Positions 21,961-33,925 of a stretch of 64,000 bases of DNA are shown here, piece by piece. Where the stretch lies: assembly GCA_032718475.1 (NCBI GenBank), contig JAUCBJ010006810.1, positions 124,001 through 188,000 of the forward strand, in the 5' to 3' direction. The stretch is from Nemertoderma westbladi (taxonomy: Eukaryota; Xenacoelomorpha; Nemertodermatida; Nemertodermatidae). Under the pieces are notes generated by a model, which saw nothing but the letters and a program-made list of their open reading frames with translations, was not told where the DNA came from and ran no database searches. Positions within the stretch are counted from its first letter, which is position 1; every line of letters begins with the position of its first letter. The translations under genes were made by a program, and so were the position numbers.

Positions 21961-23800
21961 TTCTACGTCCATACTCCTGACTGGTTATACTGACTCCCTC
22001 TACGGGTTTCTACATCCATACTCCTGACTGGTTATACTGACTCCCTCTACAGGTTTCTACGTCCATACTCCTTACTGGTTATACTGACTCCCTCTACAGG
22101 TTTCTACGTCCATACTCCTGACTGGTTATACTGACTCCCTCTACGGGTTTCTACGTCCATACTCCCGGCTGTTTATACTGACTCCCTCTACGGGTTTCTA
22201 CGTCCATACTCCCGGCTGGTTATACTGACTCCCTCTACGGGTTTCTACCTCCATACTCCTGACTGGTTATACTGACTCCCTCTACGGGTTTTTACATCCA
22301 TACTCCTGACTGGTTATACTGACTCCCTCTAGAGGTTTCTACGTCCATACTCCTGACTGGTTATACTGACTCCCTCTACAGGTTTCTACGTCCATACTCC
22401 TGGCTGGTTATACTGACTCCATCTACGGGTTTCTACATCCATACTCCTGGCTGGTTATACTGACTCCCTCTAGAGGTTTCTACATCCATACTCCTGACTG
22501 GTTATACTGACTCCCTCTACGGGTTTCTACGTCCATACTCCTGACTGGTTATACTGACTCCCTCTACAGGTTTCTACGTCCATACTCCTGACTGGTTATA
22601 CTGACTCCCTCTACAGGTTTCTACGTCCATACTCCTGACTGGTTATACTGACTCCCTCTACGGGTTTCTACGTCCATACTCCTGACTGGTTATACTGACT
22701 CCCTCTAGAGGTTTCTACGTCCATACTCCTGACTGGTTATACTGACTCCCTCTACGGGTTTCTACGTCCATACTCCTGACTGGTTATACTGACTCCCTCT
22801 ACAGGTTTCTACATCCATACTCCTGACTGGTTATACTGACTCCCTCTACGGGTTTCTACGTCCATACTCCTTACTGGTTATACTGACTCCCTCTACGGGT
22901 TTCTACGTCCATACTCCTTACTGGTTATACTGACTCCCTCTATAGGTTTCTACGTCCATACTCCTGACTGGTTATACTGACTCCCTCTACAGGTTTCTAC
23001 ATCCGTACTCCTGACTGGTTATACTGACTCCCTCTACAGGTTTCTACATACATACTCCTGACTGGTTATACTGACTCCCTCTACGGGTTTCTACATCCAT
23101 ACTCCTGACTGGTTATACTGACTCCCTCTACAGGTTTCTACATCCGTACTCCTGACTGGTTATACTGACTCCCTCTACAGGTTTCTACATCCATACTCCT
23201 GACTGGTTATACTGACTCCCTCTACAGGTTTCTACATCCATACTCCTGACTGGTTATACTGACTCCCTCTACGGGTTTCTACATCCATACTCCTGACTGG
23301 TTATACTGACTCCCTCTACAGGTTTCTACATCCATACTCCTGACTGGTTATACTGACTCCCTCTACAGGTTTCTACATACATACTCCTGACTGGTTATAC
23401 TGACTCCCTCTACGGGTTTCTACATCCATACTCCTGACTGGTTATACTGACTCCCTCTACGGGTTTCTACATCCATACTCCTGACTGGTTATACTGACTC
23501 CCTCTACAGGTTTCTACATCCATACTCCTGACTGGTTATACTGACTTCCTCTACAGGTTTCTACATACATACTCCTGACTGGTTATACTGACTCCCTCTA
23601 CAGGTTTCTACATCCATACTCCTGACTGGTTATACTGACTCCCTCTACAGGTTTCTACATACATACTCCTGACTGGTTATACTGACTCCCTCTACGGGTT
23701 TCTACATCCATACTCCTGACTGGTTATACTGACTCCCTCTACAGGTTTCTACATCCATACTCCTGACTGGTTATACTGACTCCCTCTACAGGTTTCTACA

Positions 23801-26800
23801 TCCATTCTCCTGACTGGTTATACTGACTCCCTCTACGGGTTTCTACGTCCATACTCCTGACTGGTTACTGACTCTCTCTTCAGGTTTCTACGTCCATACT
23901 CCTGACTGGTTATACTGACTCCCTCTACAGGTTTCTACGTCCATACTCCTGACTGGTTACTGACTCCCTCTATAGGTTTCTACGTCCATACTCCTGACTG
24001 GTTACTGACTCCCTCTACGGGTTTCTACGTCCATACTCCCGGCTGGTTATACTGACTCCCTCTACGGGTTTCTACCTCCATATTCCTGACTGGTTATACT
24101 GACTCCCTCTACAGGTTTCTACATCCATACTCATGACTGGTTATACTGACTCCCTCTACAGGTTTCTACGTCCATACTCCTGACTGGTTACTGACTCCCT
24201 ACGGGTTTCTACATCCATACTCATGACTGGTTATACTGACTCCCTCTACAGGTTTCTACATCCATACTCCTGACTGGTTATACTGACTCACTCTACGGGT
24301 TTCTACATCCATACTCCTGACTGGTTATACTGACTCCCTCTACAGGTTTCTACGTCCATACTCCTGACTGGTTACTGACTCCCTCTACAGGATTCTACGT
24401 CCATACTCCTGACTGGTTATACTGACTCCCTCTACAGGTTTCTACGTCCATACTCCTGACTGGTTATACTGACTCCCTCTACGGGTTTCTACATCCATAC
24501 TCCTGACTGGTTATACTGACTCCCTCTACAGGTTTCTACGTCCATACTCCTGACTGGTTATACTGACTCCCTCTACAGGTTTCTACATCCATACTCCTGA
24601 CTGGTTATACTGACTCCCTCTACAGGTTTCTACATCCATACTCTTGACTGGTTATACTGACTCCCTCTACAGGTTTCTACATCCATACTCTTGACTGGTT
24701 ATACTGACTCCCTCTACAGGTTTCTACATCCATACTCCTGACTGGTTACTGACTCCCTCTACGGGTTTCTACATCCATACTCCTGACTGGTTATACTGAC
24801 TCCCTCTACAGGTTTCTACATCCATACTCCTGACTGGTTATACTGACTCCCTCTACGGGTTTCTACGTCCATACTCCCGGCTGGTTATACTGACTCCCTC
24901 TCCGGGTTTCTACCTCCATACTCCTGACTGGTTATACTGACTCCCTCTACAGGTTTCTACGTCCATACTCCTGACTGGTTATACTGACTCCCTCTACGGG
25001 TTTCTACGTCCATACTCCCGGCTGGTTATACTGACTCCCTCTACGGGTTTCTACCTCCATATTCCTGACTGGTTATACTGACTCCCTCTACAGGTTTCTA
25101 CATCCATACTCCTGACTGGTTATACTGACTCCCTCTACAGGTTTCTACATCCATACTCCTGACTGGTTATACTGACTCCCTCTACAGGTTTCTACATCCA
25201 TACTCCTGACTGGTTATACTGACTCCCTCTACAGGTTTCTACATCCATTCTCCTGACTGGTTATACTGACTCCCTCTACGGGTTTCTACGTCCATACTCC
25301 TGACTGGTTACTGACTCTCTCTTCAGGTTTCTACGTCCATACTCCTGACTGGTTATACTGACTCCCTCTACAGGTTTCTACGTCCATACTCCTGACTGGT
25401 TACTGACTCCCTCTATAGGTTTCTACGTCCATACTCCTGACTGGTTACTGACTCCCTCTACGGGTTTCTACGTCCATACTCCCGGCTGGTTATACTGACT
25501 CCCTCTACGGGTTTCTACCTCCATATTCCTGACTGGTTATACTGACTCCCTCTACAGGTTTCTACATCCATACTCATGACTGGTTATACTGACTCCCTCT
25601 ACAGGTTTCTACGTCCATACTCCTGACTGGTTACTGACTCCCTACGGGTTTCTACATCCATACTCATGACTGGTTATACTGACTCCCTCTACAGGTTTCT
25701 ACATCCATACTCCTGACTGGTTATACTGACTCACTCTACGGGTTTCTACATCCATACTCCTGACTGGTTATACTGACTCCCTCTACAGGTTTCTACGTCC
25801 ATACTCCTGACTGGTTACTGACTCCCTCTACAGGATTCTACGTCCATACTCCTGACTGGTTATACTGACTCCCTCTACAGGTTTCTACGTCCATACTCCT
25901 GACTGGTTATACTGACTCCCTCTACGGGTTTCTACATCCATACTCCTGACTGGTTATACTGACTCCCTCTACAGGTTTCTACGTCCATACTCCTGACTGG
26001 TTATACTGACTCCCTCTACAGGTTTCTACATCCATACTCCTGACTGGTTATACTGACTCCCTCTACAGGTTTCTACATCCATACTCTTGACTGGTTATAC
26101 TGACTCCCTCTACAGGTTTCTACATCCATACTCTTGACTGGTTATACTGACTCCCTCTACAGGTTTCTACATCCATACTCCTGACTGGTTACTGACTCCC
26201 TCTACGGGTTTCTACATCCATACTCCTGACTGGTTATACTGACTCCCTCTACAGGTTTCTACATCCATACTCCTGACTGGTTATACTGACTCCCTCTACG
26301 GGTTTCTACGTCCATACTCCCGGCTGGTTATACTGACTCCCTCTCCGGGTTTCTACCTCCATACTCCTGACTGGTTATACTGACTCCCTCTACAGGTTTC
26401 TACGTCCATACTCCTGACTGGTTATACTGACTCCCTCTACGGGTTTCTACGTCCATACTCCCGGCTGGTTATACTGACTCCCTCTACGGGTTTCTACCTC
26501 CATATTCCTGACTGGTTATACTGACTCCCTCTACAGGTTTCTACATCCATACTCCTGACTGGTTATACTGACTCCCTCTACAGGTTTCTACATCCATACT
26601 CCTGACTGGTTATACTGACTCCCTCTACAGGTTTCTACATCCATACTCCTGACTGGTTATACTGACTCCCTCTACAGGTTTCTACATCCATTCTCCTGAC
26701 TGGTTATACTGACTCCCTCTACGGGTTTCTACGTCCATACTCCTGACTGGTTACTGACTCTCTCTTCAGGTTTCTACGTCCATACTCCTGACTGGTTATA

Positions 26801-27735
26801 CTGACTCCCTCTACAGGTTTCTACGTCCATACTCCTGACTGGTTACTGACTCCCTCTATAGGTTTCTACGTCCATACTCCTGACTGGTTACTGACTCCCT
26901 CTACGGGTTTCTACGTCCATACTCCCGGCTGGTTATACTGACTCCCTCTACGGGTTTCTACCTCCATATTCCTGACTGGTTATACTGACTCCCTCTACAG
27001 GTTTCTACATCCATACTCATGACTGGTTATACTGACTCCCTCTACAGGTTTCTACGTCCATACTCCTGACTGGTTACTGACTCCCTACGGGTTTCTACAT
27101 CCATACTCATGACTGGTTATACTGACTCCCTCTACAGGTTTCTACATCCATACTCCTGACTGGTTATACTGACTCACTCTACGGGTTTCTACATCCATAC
27201 TCCTGACTGGTTATACTGACTCCCTCTACAGGTTTCTACGTCCATACTCCTGACTGGTTACTGACTCCCTCTACAGGATTCTACGTCCATACTCCTGACT
27301 GGTTATACTGACTCCCTCTACAGGTTTCTACGTCCATACTCCTGACTGGTTATACTGACTCCCTCTACGGGTTTCTACATCCATACTCCTGACTGGTTAT
27401 ACTGACTCCCTCTACAGGTTTCTACGTCCATACTCCTGACTGGTTATACTGACTCCCTCTACAGGTTTCTACATCCATACTCCTGACTGGTTATACTGAC
27501 TCCCTCTACAGGTTTCTACATCCATACTCTTGACTGGTTATACTGACTCCCTCTACAGGTTTCTACATCCATACTCTTGACTGGTTATACTGACTCCCTC
27601 TACAGGTTTCTACATCCATACTCCTGACTGGTTACTGACTCCCTCTACGGGTTTCTACATCCATACTCCTGACTGGTTATACTGACTCCCTCTACAGGTT
27701 TCTACATCCATACTCCTGACTGGTTATACTGACTC
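23801..27735. repeat. Higher-order repeat in the minisatellite, 1443-bp period
   Basis: Rare variants repeat at exactly 1443 bp. TCCATTCTCC occurs at 23801, 25244 and 26687. The CAGG following CTCTCTT occurs at 23881, 25324 and 26767. Intervening unit order and lengths agree over the stretches compared. About 2.7 copies are present, and the third breaks off near 27735. Confidence 0.85.
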
Positions 27736-28392
27736 CCTCTACAGGTTTCTACATCCATACTCCTGACTGGTTATACTGACTCCCTCTACAGGTTTCTACA
27801 TCCATACTCCTGACTGGTTATACTGACTCCCTCTACAGGTTTCTACATCCATACTCCTGACTGGTTACTGACTCCCTCTACGGGTTTCTACATCCATACT
27901 CCTGACTGGTTACTGACTCCCTCTACGGGTTTCTACATCCATACTCCTGACTGGTTATACTGACTCCCTCTACAGGTTTCTACGTCCATACTCCTTACTG
28001 GTTATACTGACTCCCTCTACGGGTTTCTACCTCCATACTCCTGACTGGTTATACTGACTCTCTCTACAGGTTTCTACATCCATACTCCTGTCTGGTTATA
28101 CTGACTCCCTCTACAGGTTTCTACCTCCATACTCCTGACTGGTTATACTGACTCTCTCTACAGGTTTCTACATCCATACTCCTGTCTGGTTATACTGACT
28201 CCCTCTACAGGTTTCTACATCCATACTCCTGACTGGTTACTGACTCCCTCTACAGGTTTCTACGTCCATACTCCTGACTGGTTATACTGACTCCCTCTAC
28301 GGGTTTCTACATCCATACTCCTGACTGGTTATACTGACTCCCTCTACAGGTTTCTACGTCCATACTCCTTACTGGTTATACTGACTCCCTCT

Positions 28393-28957
28393 GTTCGCGC
28401 TTTCAGACCTTTGGCAGTTTAACCCGCCAAATTAGGATGTCTTCTAGATAATAAATTGCTTTTAGCCTCTGACAAGTATTTGATTCACTACACTAGTCGA
28501 AACCAATCTGTGCGCGATCATTCACCCGCTGGATATACCCGGGAGATTGGGTTCGACGGCTTAATCTTATTGCTATGTAAGCCTAAAGTATTATTCGACT
28601 GACAGTATTATATAATCTCTGACAATATTATTCACCTTCGGGGAATATTAACAGTTCCTTTAGGACGTGGCGCTCTATCTATATAAACAGAGTTATGACT
28701 TAAACTACTCACAACGATATGGCTTAGTTATAATTCACATATATGGCGCATTCTTTAGGAAATGCTTCGTTATCAGTCTCACTCATACACAATGCTGCAC
28801 AATACTGCACACTAATCTGCCGATCTTCACTGATTTTAGTCACATATAAAAGGAACACAGACAGACTCATGTAGGGTCTATCAAATAACATTAGATTCAC
28901 TTCAAACCACTTTAACATAAGTCACAATCGTTATATGTAACCTTTCTCTCTTTATAG
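28393..28957 (+). repeat. Left arm of a ~560-bp inverted repeat
   Basis: From TGTTCGCGCTTTCAGACC to GTAACCTTTCTCTCTT this matches the reverse complement of 56851-57408, about 95% by eye with a few small indels. It contains a TATA-like CTATATAAACAG near 28677. It starts directly at the end of the minisatellite. It could be an LTR-derived or other dispersed repeat. No target duplication frames the pair. Confidence 0.88.
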
Positions 28958-29079
28958 AATTATATTCCCTAAATGCCGTGGATTTTCAAAATTTTATTTT
29001 ATTCGAATTAACTTTGTAAAAGATTACTTTGAGTCCTCATTTGTATTTATTATATCTATTGTACGACCTTTAGTCAAGT

Positions 29080-29167
29080 GGTTCAGTAGCTCAGTCGGTA
29101 GAGCGTTGGAAATTATATGTGTAGTAGGTATTGAGTTCGAATCCTAGTAAGTGCGAATTATTTTTTT
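29080..29167 (+). tRNA. tRNA-like Pol III unit, degenerate (pseudogene or SINE head)
   Basis: An A-box-like TAGCTCAGTCGGTAGAGCG (29087-29105) is followed at normal spacing by a B-box-like GAGTTCGAATCC (29133-29144) and a T7 run (29161-29167), a Pol III terminator. The D-arm pairs (GCTC/GAGC) but the acceptor, anticodon and T stems do not, so a working tRNA is unlikely. It is better read as a tRNA pseudogene or the promoter part of a SINE. Confidence 0.4.
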
Positions 29168-29323
29168 GTGCAGAATTTCAACTCTTTCAACTTTAAATTG
29201 ACCGCTACAAATTAAATTGCATTTATCTGTACCTAGATTAACCAATGAGACTGTAGTTATTTGATTGTAACCAATGTCGTGCAAGTTATATATTAGCTGG
29301 ACCAATAGCTATCTTTAAAACCC

Positions 29324-29579
29324 TGTTAGAACCTATAGAACAATCGAGAATTTTCTCGATTGATTGCAGCACAAATTTGGTATATAAAGGTGCGATTTGT
29401 TCATTAGTTATTCATTGCAATTCATATTATATTCGTATCTCTGAGTTATCTGATATTTTGTTTATTCTGTCATTAGTTCTCAGATTACATTTTGTATTAT
29501 TATCTGCAATAAATTCAGAAATACCGCTATCTGCTTTTCTTTTCACCATGATTCACTACGGTGAACACACTTAAGAACA
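29324..29579 (+). promoter_or_regulatory. Possible 5' LTR of BEL element 1
   Basis: The segment begins TGTTAG and ends AAGAACA (TG...CA ends with inverted TGTT/AACA). It has a TATA box (TATATAAAGG, 29382-29391) and a poly(A)-type AATAAA near 29508. A TGG-starting, PBS-like string begins at 29583. An 18-bp palindrome ATCGAGAA-TT-TTCTCGAT (29344-29361) upstream of the TATA box contains GAA-nn-TTC, a heat-shock-element-like pair. No matching 3' LTR was found, so the call is tentative. Confidence 0.3.
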
Positions 29580-31458
29580 GGATGGCCGGCTAGAGATCGG
29601 GCCGCAGCAATGAACGGGAACATCACGGGAATGTAGACAAGAGACAACCCGCAATACCATCTCAGTTATTCGCCCATCGCCTGAAAGGTTAGACAGCGTT
29701 CGACGCCTTGCTACCTAAGCGTAAGACCAAAGATCAAAAGGTAGAAGTAGTGACACGCTGTGAGCCTAAAATTACATCTTAGGGACTGTACTGTCTTAAT
29801 CCAGGAAAAACCACAGTAGACCTTCACATTCCTACGGGGGGAGAGCGCAGGCAGATACTAGTACGCAGATAGGACGTAGGCACACCAGTACGAAGCATAC
29901 ACATTGGTAGGGTGCAGCAAACTGTACGCCTAACTCTTGCTAAGTGCAGGTGCGCTTGCGACTATTTGTAGTACAACGGTGTCCATTGCATTAGAACTTG
30001 TAGGCTAGGAGGGTTGTTGTGTTTCACCTGAATTGGGATTGTACCGTTCAGGCGGTAGGGCAGTTTACAACTAGGCGCAAATAAATTGAGGCTATTAGGG
30101 ATATACTAACATCTACCGTGTCCCCGCCAACGTCCTGATAGGAAGTTACCCAGCCTACCTAGGTGACTAAAATTCTAGATAAGAGCCAGGATAGCTATTA
30201 GTAACTGTACGCCTACAGTAGTAAACTAACACATTTCTTCTTAGTATTAGGGGCCTGGTAAATTAAAATTGCCGAATTCTGGGCGTAGCATTAACCTTAT
30301 GCCTGAATTTGAGTCCTGGAAATACGCAAGAGGGGAAGGAACCTTATCATTCGTGAGTATTGGACCTACAAGTTACAAAATTAGAATATTCGTAAAATGC
30401 ACACCGTACCCAGTAATTATATATGTGAAGGAGCAAAACTGCTTTTGACTGTTCAGAATTAACACACGCGCGTTAGAAATTATTTACACCTCAAAATATA
30501 TAAAATTAACTTTTGTCCGTACTGTGCTTTGCCCGCTAGTTAGACATTTCCAAATCTCTGCCTCTGTACCTAGCTAGCGTCCCTTTCGCCCAACCATATA
30601 AATCACACCGCGGCAAAGTATACGAGCCCCTTAGTCCGTCAGTGAGTCAGCCTGATTTTAGGATTCGCTGCGCGGGATTTTGTTTTATCGAAGTTTGTCT
30701 GCTCGTAGACTGTTTTCTGCCTCACCGGTTATAAGAGATCGATACTGCAATATATTCGCTTACTTAGAGTTTACTGTTTTGGTGAGAAGGTCGGATTTAT
30801 GATTTGATTCACAAACTTTACAGTAGGATATTGCAGGTATTGTTACTGTCTCTTCGAATAGTAGGAATGTGTTTTACTGAACTACGGTTCGGTAGGACTA
30901 AAGTTATTTGAAAATTTTGTATTTTGAGGTAAAAATTTATATTTGATTAGCTAAGTGCTAATTTTTTGAAATAAAATTTGATTTGAACCGCGTGTAAAAT
31001 ATTTTGGAATTGAATACCGGTGTTTAAAAGGGTTTAAATACCATATTGTACCGGTACAAATTTTCGTAAAGTAAAACCTAACTCTTTTGTTTTTCAGGAT
31101 TCAGAACTCATTTCTAGACTGTAACGGGAGTAAGACCGTGTTTAGCAAGTTTGGGAGATAGATAACTCAACAACTTTGGTTGGGAAAATCGCGCTTCGTC
31201 AGCAACGTTAAAAACGGAAAGGTTCACGTCCGGTTTGTATCTGGGAATCTGTTTTTCTGGAGAATTATTGGAGTGGGTGAGTTCGAAAAGTTGCATAAAT
31301 AAGTTAGGCATTACCGTATTAGTTAAAATTATTGTGGGTTCCACTGTCTCAAGTATTTATGCATTCCGTATGATTTCTTTGTTCATTGCTGAATTAGTCC
31401 GTATTATTGTATTTAATTTACCTTTTGATAACGCATATCGTTATCCGATTTATTTGTT
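29580..31458 (+). other. Leader/untranslated region before BEL element 1 gag
   Basis: No coding region with known motifs. It is less AT-rich than its surroundings at 29.6-30.6 kb. A second TATA-like CCATATAAATC lies at 30593-30603 with AATAAAA near 30970, an alternative location for LTR promoter and poly(A) signals. Confidence 0.35.
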
Positions 31459-31582
31459 ATAAAATTGGCCGCTAGGCTAATTTTATTATATACTTATACC
31501 GTGACATTTATTTGCTGTAAAATTGGCCGTTTAGGCTAATTTTATCCATCTGCTATAAAATCGGCAGGTAGGCTAATTTTAT
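31459..31582 (+). repeat. Three tandem hairpin repeats in the BEL-1 leader
   Basis: Three related ~28-base units (31459-31486, 31518-31544, 31555-31582). Each has the form ATAAAATTGGCC - short loop - GGCTAATTTTAT. In the first, the two 12-base arms pair with only one G.U wobble. They end 84 bases before the gag ATG (31666). Confidence 0.75.
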
Positions 31583-32031
31583 ATGACTGTAATTAGTACC
31601 GTTTTATACAAATACGGTAAGTTTGATACTTTGACACTCACTTTACTTGACTTACAACTACCGAAATGAGTGACAAACAAGACTATACGAAGAATACACC
31701 TACCGACTATGACTCATGTGACGCGGACGCGGAAGAACAACAGGGGAAGACTCGCGAGCCTACCGAACCTACACCGTGTGCGTCACCAGTACATCCAACG
31801 GGAGTACCGGATGCCGTAGTACGAGGCGACGGCAGGACCGAGGACTTTCTAACTGTTCCGCAACCTAGATACAGGGAAACGGACATGGTAAGTTCAGCAG
31901 GAAGCCAGGAGAGTGTGGTTAGAAGCGTCGGCGGTTACATGGCGCATATTACCAGAAGTATTGGAGAAGGCCAACGCATATTAGACGAGTTGACCGCTCC
32001 GATGTCTCGGTTCGAGTTCTACACTCTACAG

Positions 32032-32142
32032 GTGATTTATTTTTTATTATTCTTTATTCCAGGCCGAGGCCCATAAAAACAGATTACATATATTATTTAT
32101 TAAGCACAATTGTTTGGAGATATTAAAATATGTACAGTACAG
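32032..32142 (+). other. 111-bp intron-like insertion in BEL-1 gag
   Basis: The coding sequence CTACAG (to 32031) is followed by GTGATT..., and the insert ends ...GTACAG before GTGAGAG resumes coding. The insert is T- and A-rich, begins GT, ends AG, is a multiple of three, and carries an in-frame TAA. It may be an intron or a small inserted element with TACAG at both ends. Confidence 0.5.
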
Positions 32143-33606
32143 GTGAGAGTACAGAGTAAAGTATATAAGTCCGTAGATAACCTAATTGGTCTACAAGATC
32201 TAGCTAGACAGAGACAGAACATGGATACTCAACTTAGAATCCTCGAGAAACTAATGATCGCTAGAGAGAAACTGATTCAGTTTAAGTCGACGATTAGGCA
32301 GATACAACAGGAACAAGCGGACCAGTTGTTAGGTGAGTCAGTTTCGGACGAATTATTGCAGCCCGAGGAAGAACAGGAACTGTACCGACTGGATGGACAA
32401 TTGAAACACCTGACGGATCACTTACGTATGTGCGGCGAGGATGTCGGAGATTGGGAAACCGTGCCGGAGGCTACGAGGGAAACTTCACTCGCACAAATCG
32501 AAATAGTACCAGGAATACTAAATCAATCGTTGGTAAGTATTCGTAGCGAAATTGGCGAGGGAAGTATGGTCACGTCAGAAGTTGCTCGACAACAACAAGA
32601 ATTCTACCGACAACGACGAGAAATGGAGGAACAAGCTCAACTTCTAGTGATGCAGGCAGCAGTAGAGGAAGAGAAGCTACGCGTTGCGAATATAGCAAGA
32701 ATCTCTCATCTACAGGAACAAGCTGAATTAGAAGCAGCTGAAGTAGAAAGGTTAGAGGTAGACATTGCCCGACAAGCGGCAGCGGCAGCGGCCGAGGTAG
32801 AGCGACAAGCGGCAGCGGCAGAGTTAGAGCGACAAGCGGCAGCGGCAGCGGCCGAACTAGAGTGACAAACGGCAGCGGCGGCGGCCGAACTAGAGCGACA
32901 AACGGCAGCGGCGGAATTGGAACGAGAAAGGTTAGTTTCGGAAGCACGGGCCGAAATGAAAACACGGCAAATAAAAGCTCAATCAGCGATACGACAAGCA
33001 GAGTTCGAGGCGCAACGACAACAAACGGAACAACGAGAGAAGACAGCTAAACTTCATTTCGAACTCGAGAAGAAGGTGAGAGAATTAGCGAACGCCGAGG
33101 AAGATCTGGATCAAAAGGCCCGCGATCGATCAATGAGATCTCGAGACGGACATGACTTGGACCAGATAGAGGTAAGACATCGCCAAATTCAGGAACGGAA
33201 GAAGGAAGGAAGCGTAGGAGCACCCGGACGGGAACGACAATTAGTAAAGGACTTGTGTCAACGATTCCCACAGGTAACTCATATGTTTGCACCGGTTACG
33301 ACTAAGGAACCTGTTTCGATTGCGGGTAGTAGTAACATTTCTCCTAGCAATGGTGCGACGGAACACAGGTTTGTTATTCCGGACGAGTTTACACCGCCAA
33401 GAGCAACGTCGTCGCCTATTCCGAAAGTCAAGGTAAGTAACCCACCGATTACAGATCGTAGTAGTTTGTTGACTGGACCTGCACTACTGACGACTAAACA
33501 GGTGAGTCCACCGTCGACACCTAAACCCGTTACACACTACGCTTACCCAATGACGTTTTGACCTACAAGGCCAGTTGATTCAAATGCTGTTATTCGCCCA
33601 CCGGTT

Positions 33607-33925
33607 CAGTTTACATCGCAATCTACGACTTCGAGGAAGACTTGTGAGCCTACCGAACAACGGAGACCAGTGGATACGCGACCGTTCAACCAGTTTACAT
33701 CGCAATCTACGACTTCGAGGAAGACTTGTGAGCCTACCGAACAACGGAGACCAGTGGATACGCGACCGTTCAACCAGTTTACATCGCAATCTACGACTTC
33801 GAGGAAGACTTGTGAGCCTACCGAACAACGGAGACCAGTGGATACGCGACCGTTCAACCAGTTTACATCGCAATCTACGACTTCGAGGAAGACTTGTGAG
33901 CCTACCGAACAACGGAGATCAGTGG
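33607..33925 (+). repeat. Intragenic 84-bp tandem repeat (28 residues) in BEL-1 gag
   Basis: Four near-identical units start at 33607, 33691, 33775 and 33859. Each encodes a Ser/Thr-rich stretch with FTSQSTTSRKTCEPTEQRR. The length is a multiple of three, so the frame is kept. Near-identity points to recent expansion. Confidence 0.95.

Larger units (their letters stand above)
17221..28391. repeat. ~11-kb minisatellite array, 47-bp unit
   Basis: About 240 tandem units. The common 47-bp unit runs from CTACAGGTTTCTACATCC through ATACTCCTGACTGG to TTATACTGACTCCCT. A 44-bp variant lacks ATA (GGTTACTGAC). A 51-bp variant carries an extra CCCT (CTCCCTCCCT). Point variants (ACAGG/ACGGG, ACATCC/ACGTCC/ACCTCC, CCTGAC/CCCGGC/CCTTAC) are shuffled along the array and mark higher-order repeats. 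There is no long ORF. The right edge ends abruptly against the inverted repeat that starts at 28393. Confidence 0.97.

Noticed and set aside
17221-28391. CRISPR-like array
   Set aside because: There are no unique spacers between repeats. The units are directly abutting variants of one 47-bp sequence in a eukaryotic context.
33580-33912. Minus-strand repetitive ORFs opposite the BEL-1 84-bp repeats
   Set aside because: Antisense shadows of the in-frame repeat. The plus-strand reading is linked to Gag domains.
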